Origin: Phycomyces nitens
Taxonomy: Eukaryota; Mucoromycota; Mucoromycetes; Mucorales; Phycomycetaceae
Reading direction: 5' to 3'
DNA length: 64,000 bases
Assembly: GCA_022702545.1 (NCBI GenBank)
Contig: JAHRBC010000005.1
Location: 4,278,001-4,342,000, forward strand
A program made the translations under genes and the position numbers. Of the stretch, positions 57,946-64,000 are shown piece by piece (position 1 is the stretch's first letter; each line of letters begins with the position of its first letter). The notes under the pieces were generated by a model. That model worked only from the letters and a program-made list of their open reading frames with translations, was not told the DNA's origin and made no database searches.

Positions 57946-60133
57946 CCCTCTCGCCCTATGTTTAAGAAAGAGTATCGTCTTACTACTGGATGTTAAACAA
58001 TACTAATTTGTACTACATAGCTTTAATATTTAATTCCGACAAGTTGGCTCAGTGTATTGATTTCGCTCATTTATAAGTTTGGGAGTTTTTTCGTTTCTTG
58101 GGAAATGCGCTTCCAGTATCTCTCCATCTTTTGATTCTATTGCCACCGTTTTATAGGTCTGCTAGTATTCTTTATAACCCAAGAGCTTCTTTGGTTTTTT
58201 AAGTACTCTGTTGCTGTTCTGTGGAGACATTGTGCGATTTGAATGAGAAAAGGGTTGCAAAGAAATGCAAAAAAAACAGGTATTGACTTTGTACTTTGAG
58301 GAGTTTTAATTGATCACCGCCGTTATTGGAAAGAGACTGTGTGTGCAGACATAAACGCCTTTACAAACCAACCACAGCCGAGTATTATATGTATCAATAT
58401 TTTCTGTTTGTATGCAAGGCGTCATCCTTTTGAAATATACGCGTATAATTTGCGATTTTTGGCGCCATCTGGTGTAATTGTTTGCAAAAAATAAATAAAT
58501 TATGATTGATTATCTTTGGACAAATGGCATTGTCTCTTATTTTACAATACAAAAAAATTGTCTCTTATTTTGCAATTGTTAGTTCAAGGGCGCTATTGCC
58601 AGCCAGGTTCATGGTTGTGGTAAGGATCAACAATTTTTGTCCGCCCATGGCTTGTAAACTTGAAAGAAATTCCTTAGAGAAACATGCGGGCTGTTTTTAG
58701 GCTAGAGAATTTGGGTTGCTTTCAACCCTTGGAGGCGCAGTATATGAAGTTTCATATTTCATTCCTTTACCACGAAGCTTTGACCCTTTTTTTTCGGTGC
58801 TTTGGACAAATAACACGGTAGAATATTCCCCTTTCAAGGAAACAGTGGTGGCCAGAAACGTTTTTGAGTAGAGAAGGTATTAGAATAAGAATTGGAAAAC
58901 TAGGTTAATTGGTTACTGGCGTTACCAATGTCCTGGTTAAAATCAAGGCTTGTGTGCTTAAAATGTTGGAACATTCTATCTTGAAAATAGAAGAATAAAT
59001 AAACAAGGCTAAAAATTACATGGTGTGAGCAAAAAGAGCAAAAAGAGTAAAAAGAGTAGCAAGCATGCTGGCAGAATTAAAGTTGGATTTTCTGCTTATG
59101 ATGGAGACACCAGATACCAAAATATTGCTTATTTCTCATCTTCATATTTTGTGTACAGCCTATTATTGTGATATAGAGCTTTGAATTAAAGTGAATATTT
59201 AGAAGAAAAGATACACTCCAAGAACGTTGGTCTCTATATTTTCAGAGCGTAGAAACTAAAATATATATTTATTCATTTACATTTGTATGAATTATATTCC
59301 TGACAAATAAGATATCCTTGAGATTAGCCAAGAGTCAATGGTACCTAGTGCTCTCGGATACTGTTTAGTTTTCCAATATGAGCTAAAATAATTTTGTTGA
59401 GTCTATAAACCACATGGAGAACTGTAAAACGTATTGATTCAATTATTTTACATTTGGTTCAATCTACAGATAATCATATCACCTTTTACGTCGGCTGGGC
59501 GAGATATAAATACCAAGCAAGGAAAAATCAGCTACTCATCTTTACAATATCTTTATTTTTTTATTTAAAAAAGGTAAAAAGGGGTATTTAGTGGCTTAAA
59601 TATACAAACTTATAGTAGTACATTGATGAGCAGAACAATTACAAGGATATTAAACACGGGATAAAAGAAAGTATATACCAGAGTACCTCCATTTGCAACC
59701 ACTCTCTAAATAAATAAATAGATACAAAAAGAAATATCTTTGTTTTACTAGTTTTTATTGATTGAGGCAATGTCAGTAAATGGGTCTGTTGGAATCAATA
59801 AAGTAAATTGTACAAGAAATATAAACTTCTTGCTATTTTTGCCTATTTGAATAATTTTGTACTCTAGCTTCATCTAAATATTATGAACATCGGGTGTAAA
59901 TAAAGTGGATTTCTTCTTGAAACTTTTTTTCTCTCAGGCTTAAAAAGACATTGAATCTTAGGGGCCCCTATTTAGTAAAGATGTCAATAACAATCGTATT
60001 TATAACAGATCTAACCATAGAGTAAAAGATGAACACTAAATAAAGCCATGATTATTTGTCCACCCAAAATCAAGATATTTAAGAATCCAAAAAGCCATAC
60101 TCTCTTTTGGCTCTTCTCTTTATTTTAACTATA
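57946..60133. other. Intergenic, 2.2 kb, no supported gene
   Basis: AT-rich DNA without a convincing frame. A promoter-like GATATAAATACC at about 59503-59514 is followed by a leader-like stretch ~600 bp before the next start codon; it could drive a 5' UTR of the kelch gene or be a relic. Confidence 0.4.
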
Positions 60134-63109
60134 ATGATTCTTTATCACCATCATTTTTCGTATTATATTGCTCTAATCACACTCGTGCTACTCTCAAGGC
60201 AAGCTTCAACTAGTTACGTTGGACCTTCAAAGGGATTAGGATACATCCAGCCTCGCTATGCTCCAGCTACATTTCAGTATAACAACAAACTTTATACCTA
60301 TGGCGGCCAGCCGACTAGAAACTACGCTTCAAATATCTTTTCTTTGATCTATCTGTCGGAAGAAGAAGGTTCAAAGGGAGAAATAGTATACGAAAACGCT
60401 CCTCAGCTTAATCCTGGGCCACTGTCTTCTTTTGGCCAGGGCGTTGTTCTCAAAGACAACCACACTGCCTTGCTTTTCACAGGAGTTAATTCTGATATAT
60501 ATGAACATGGCGGGGTCATCCATACCTATGCCTATAACTTCAAAAGCCCAAATGCCTCCTGGACGGGGGTGTTTGCGCTCAGCAATGGAACTGGCCCAAA
60601 AATACGCCGAGATTTCTCAGCTACATTGGCACCAAACGGAAAAATATATATATACGGTGGAGCGGACGCTGATTCTACCTATACATTTAATGATCTGTGG
60701 TCCTTTGATCCAAATACACTTAAATATGTAAACCTTACACAGCCAAACCAAGCTTATCGGTATACACACACAGCCACGGCTCTTCCGTAAGTACTTGCTG
60801 TTAATCATGGGATCACAAATAATAATCCAAACGGTTATATAGAAATGGAATGATTGTATTTCTCGATGGACTTTTTACAAAAGGTTCACCTCCTGTTCCA
60901 GATATCAATGACATAAATATAGTTGATATCTTTGATACGAACAATAACAGGTGGATAAAAATGAGAACGGTAGGAAGAATAACTCCAACCAGGTCTGGTG
61001 GGTGTGCACAATTAGGTAATTATTGGTAGTGTTTGAAGGATTTAGGGGCTATATATATCAATAATCAAAGCTCTCTAACATATCTGTATGTAGCTCCAGA
61101 TAACAAAACAATCATCTCATTTGGTGGTAATAAAGACAGTACAAGTATCATTTTGGTATTCAGAGAATTAACGGTTTGTTTTGTTTGGTATAGGTGTCGA
61201 TTCTATGGATACGTACTACAGCAATATTCTTTTGCTGGATACTGATACATGGATATGGACGATCCCACGTATATCCGGAGATTCTCCAGCTGGTCGTCTA
61301 TATTTCTCAATGGGCTTTATCGGTACAGACTTACTGGCAATTCTTTATGGTGACTTGTGATTCATTAAAGCCTGTCAACATGTATTTAACTTTAGTCAAT
61401 TTGTAGGGGCAAGGTCCAACTTGGGGTACAATGATGTAAATATCCTTCGCATTAACAATCAAAACACATCTACGCTATCCTGGCTGAGTGGTCCAGACGA
61501 ATACTTGGGAATAAATCAGCCGGAAGACACCTCTGGTCGATTGAGTAAAGGAGCGATTGCAGCCATAATCACTTTTAGTATACTGTTTATCTCGACGCTT
61601 GCATATGGTATCTGGAGAACCATCAAAATTAAAGATTTTTTACCAAGTGTGGTCAAAAATTTTTTTTGGGACCCAAGGCAAGTAATTAAGCAATAAGCCT
61701 TTGTGTTTGTTCTAACTGTATTATTAGGGATGGAGAGCCGCTCTGGACCGAGATGTCTCGTCTAGTGCTGCGAGCGATTCTTTTGTTCCTGTTCGTATCA
61801 TATGTGATATTTTCGATTACGCAGGCACTCTGGAGTCCAACAACAAGCATTACGATGCGTACCAAAGTGGTGGCAGTCCAAGTTCCAGGTATTTTACTCT
61901 AAATAGATCCATTGCAGTATATATTTTACTAATTTCTTTCTGTTTTAAATAGACGTAAGATTCTGTATTGAAGGACTTGAGATGCCTTTGAACCCAACAG
62001 AAGCAATAAAAAGCGAATTCAGGAACAGAATAGACTGTATAACCGACAAAGGCGTATCGTGCTCTGGATTTATTACATGGCTCGACACATCTATCCATCT
62101 TCCCAGGTTCGAAAACTCGGTTGGAAGTTCGGATTGCTATCTGTTCTCTCCTCCAAGCTCATTTCGCTTGGGAGCTACAGGCGGTGGGATTACCAGTGGA
62201 TCAAAACTTCACTTTGACTTTAATGGTGAACCCCAAGAGACCATCACCATTCAGATAACTCAGTATCCCCCTGGAATGGATCCCAACATAAAAATATATA
62301 ATACCAACACCTCTGATGTCCCTCTGATCATGTCAGACGAAGCTGTCAAGGAATGGAGTGTCCGAGATATAAAGGGAAACAACGATCCAAACACATTCAT
62401 AGTCTATACAAACGAGGCCTTGAGTATACAGTATCAAATCAAAGACCACCAATACCTTGAAGAAACCGGCTGGAACAAGATTGGTTTCTTATCCCGTTAT
62501 AATCATACACCAGAGATCATGTACTCGTCTATCAAGAGCAATTTCACCATCATACGCGAAAGATTCATGACAAAATATCCATTCTTTAGTACAACGACTC
62601 TCTATCCTATGGATTTTTATGAAGTCATTGAACAAGATCAAAAGATTCACACAATTATCAATTCGCTTGGTTCAGTTGGTGGAATTATCAGCATTATTCT
62701 TGGAATACAAGCGTGGCTATTTGGTATTCGGCCGAAATCTCCATGGGGTGTTGTCCAACGCTGGTCTTTTGGAGCAGTTAAGTACTCTTTGAAGAAAAGG
62801 CTCCGGGAAGAATTCCACGAACCAGATATACCAATTTCACATGTCCATGCGAAGAAAGGTCAACCTAAAGATAAAAAAAACAAAGACGATTCCAAAACTG
62901 AAGAATCAGTAGAGCAAAAGTTAGCGAACCTACAAAAAAGTCTACATATAATGGAAGAACGAACTCGACTAGCAGAATTATTATTAAGTTCGTACTATGT
63001 TGATAATGAGATATTTAAGACTCTCCATTCAGCCACCAACCCTCCCGAAAACAAATCTTCTACAGACACCTCAACTTTTTTACAACAAGACAAATATTGT
63101 GAAATATAA
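60134..63109 (+). CDS. Kelch-propeller membrane protein, ~864 aa, 7 exons
   Basis: Exons 60134-60786, 60843-61015, 61094-61144, 61194-61322, 61407-61677, 61728-61888 and 61953-63109 give 2,595 nt in frame. A signal peptide (YYIALITLVLLSRQAST) leads into a kelch beta-propeller with paired Gly-Gly strands (KLYTYGGQPTRN, KIYIYGGADAD with NDLWSFDP, TIISFGGNKD, LLLDTDTWIWT). Then come a membrane segment (AIAAIITFSILFISTLAYGIW), a second one (LVLRAILLFLFVSYVIF), a ~290-residue domain with paired Cys (RIDCITDKGVSC), a third hydrophobic segment (GGIISIILGIQAWLFGIRP) and a charged coiled-coil tail. Intron 5 (61678-61727) has a GC donor. Function is unknown. A broken 3' copy lies at 8660-9395. Confidence 0.8.
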
Positions 63110-64000
63110 CAAAGAAGATTTGTTACCAAAGACAATCCTTAAATAAACTCCAAATGTTCAAGATCAAGGAATCTTTATAGGAATTTTTTTTTAGGTGCAG
63201 AAAAATATATGCTTTTTTGGGCAGATTGTTTGCGGTCTACCGATAGCTATCCGGGAGCTAGTAGAGATTTGAAGAAGAAGAAGAAGAAGAAGAAATTTCA
63301 TTTGGGAATGTATGAATGGATAAACACTATTGTTGACAGGCATCTATCTATAAATATATATTGTGTAGCAAGATTTATAAGAAGGGCATTCCAAAATCTT
63401 GAATATTATTATCTATAGTATGCACCAAGAAAAAAAAACTAATTAGGAGCGTACAAAGACAATCTCATATTGCTTGGAATAGTATAATTTTGGCTTTTTA
63501 TCAATATTTCAAAGAATCTGGGATAGCCTGTGGATGACAAAATTCATGGAAAAAAATATTGATTAATTCAAGAATGTCCAATGGCGCAAAAATAGGGTTT
63601 TGACTTGCAGCATCCAAAACTTTTTATAGTAGAAATAAAAATATTTCAATCTATGGATTACTACACTGACCTGGAACAAAGTATTAGTATTCGATAATTA
63701 GAAACTCTTTGAATTTGATCATTAATTCATATTTGCATTTTCGCTGCCTCACTTTATGAAATGACCATTTATTATTATTATATATAAGGATTCTGGCTAG
63801 AGGGCCAGTGCGACATTTGCATCACCACAGTTGCAAACCAGACATTATAACAATTAATGATACGATGTGGAGTTGTGGCAATAAAGGTGGTCAATGGTCT
63901 GTCTTTCAGACAAGCTTTTTACTTTAAAAAATAAATAAAAAAAAGGTCCAGATTCTTGGCGTATTTTAGGATTAGAAATGAGGGTGCTTAGTATAGACCT
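63110..64000. other. 3' flank and intergenic, no gene
   Basis: AT-rich sequence; a GAA/AAG run near 63271-63294 is the only simple repeat. No coding pattern. Confidence 0.5.

Noticed and set aside
58506..58870. Possible further copy of the kelch C-terminal region (frame with LLSTLGGAVYEVSYF)
   Set aside because: The likeness to the intact protein is too weak and out of order to claim.
61033..61406. Three short frames inside the kelch gene
   Set aside because: They read through introns; splicing at GTATCA and GTACAG gives one continuous propeller sequence.

Overview
The window is nuclear DNA of a filamentous early-diverging fungus, most likely Mucoromycota (Mucorales-like). The evidence is intron-dense genes (most introns about 45-70 nt), very AT-rich intergenic DNA, glutamine-rich regulators, and a chitin synthase, Skt5-type activator, Met30/CYS3-type sulfur regulators, Yak1 and CSC1 channel that are all fungal in character. 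The genus cannot be fixed from sequence alone.

Layout. Positions 1-1.9 kb hold a tandem array of ~278-bp units running off the window edge. Positions 2-13.9 kb hold no intact gene, only decayed copies: an F-box gene, a Helitron-type element, a 3' fragment related to the kelch membrane gene at 60-63 kb, and a stop-riddled unknown. Positions 13.9-24 kb are compact: chitin synthase (-), an EXD2 C-terminal-like HNH protein (+), an alpha/beta hydrolase (+), a JTB-like membrane protein (-), a UBXN1-like UBA/UBX protein (+) and cyanate hydratase (-). Positions 25.8-30.2 kb hold a six-exon gene for a ~1,301-aa polyQ protein with three HMG-box-like segments. Then follow an F-box protein (31.6-33.5), a cytochrome P450 (34.7-36.9) and a Skt5/Chs4-like SEL1 protein with a CAAX end (38.2-40.4). 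Positions 40.7-53.1 kb are gene-dense again: Met30/sconB-type F-box/WD40 protein, a small unknown gene, a CYS3/MetR-type bZIP, ZNHIT3-like protein, NAA20, YAK1 and a CSC1/TMEM63-type channel. Positions 53.1-60.1 kb are a second relic zone (Tc1/IS630-like transposase remains, a diverged duplicated segment, two broken unknown genes). Positions 60.1-63.1 kb hold an intact kelch-propeller membrane protein.

Functional links. Chitin synthase and its Skt5-type activator lie about 21 kb apart. The sulfur-control ubiquitin-ligase adaptor (Met30/SCON2 type) and the bZIP family it controls in ascomycetes lie under 1 kb apart. Five introns use GC-AG boundaries that the reading frames require, which is high for the number of introns inspected. 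All exon structures were built by eye from reading-frame continuity, splice signals and recalled family patterns; no alignment or transcript data were used.
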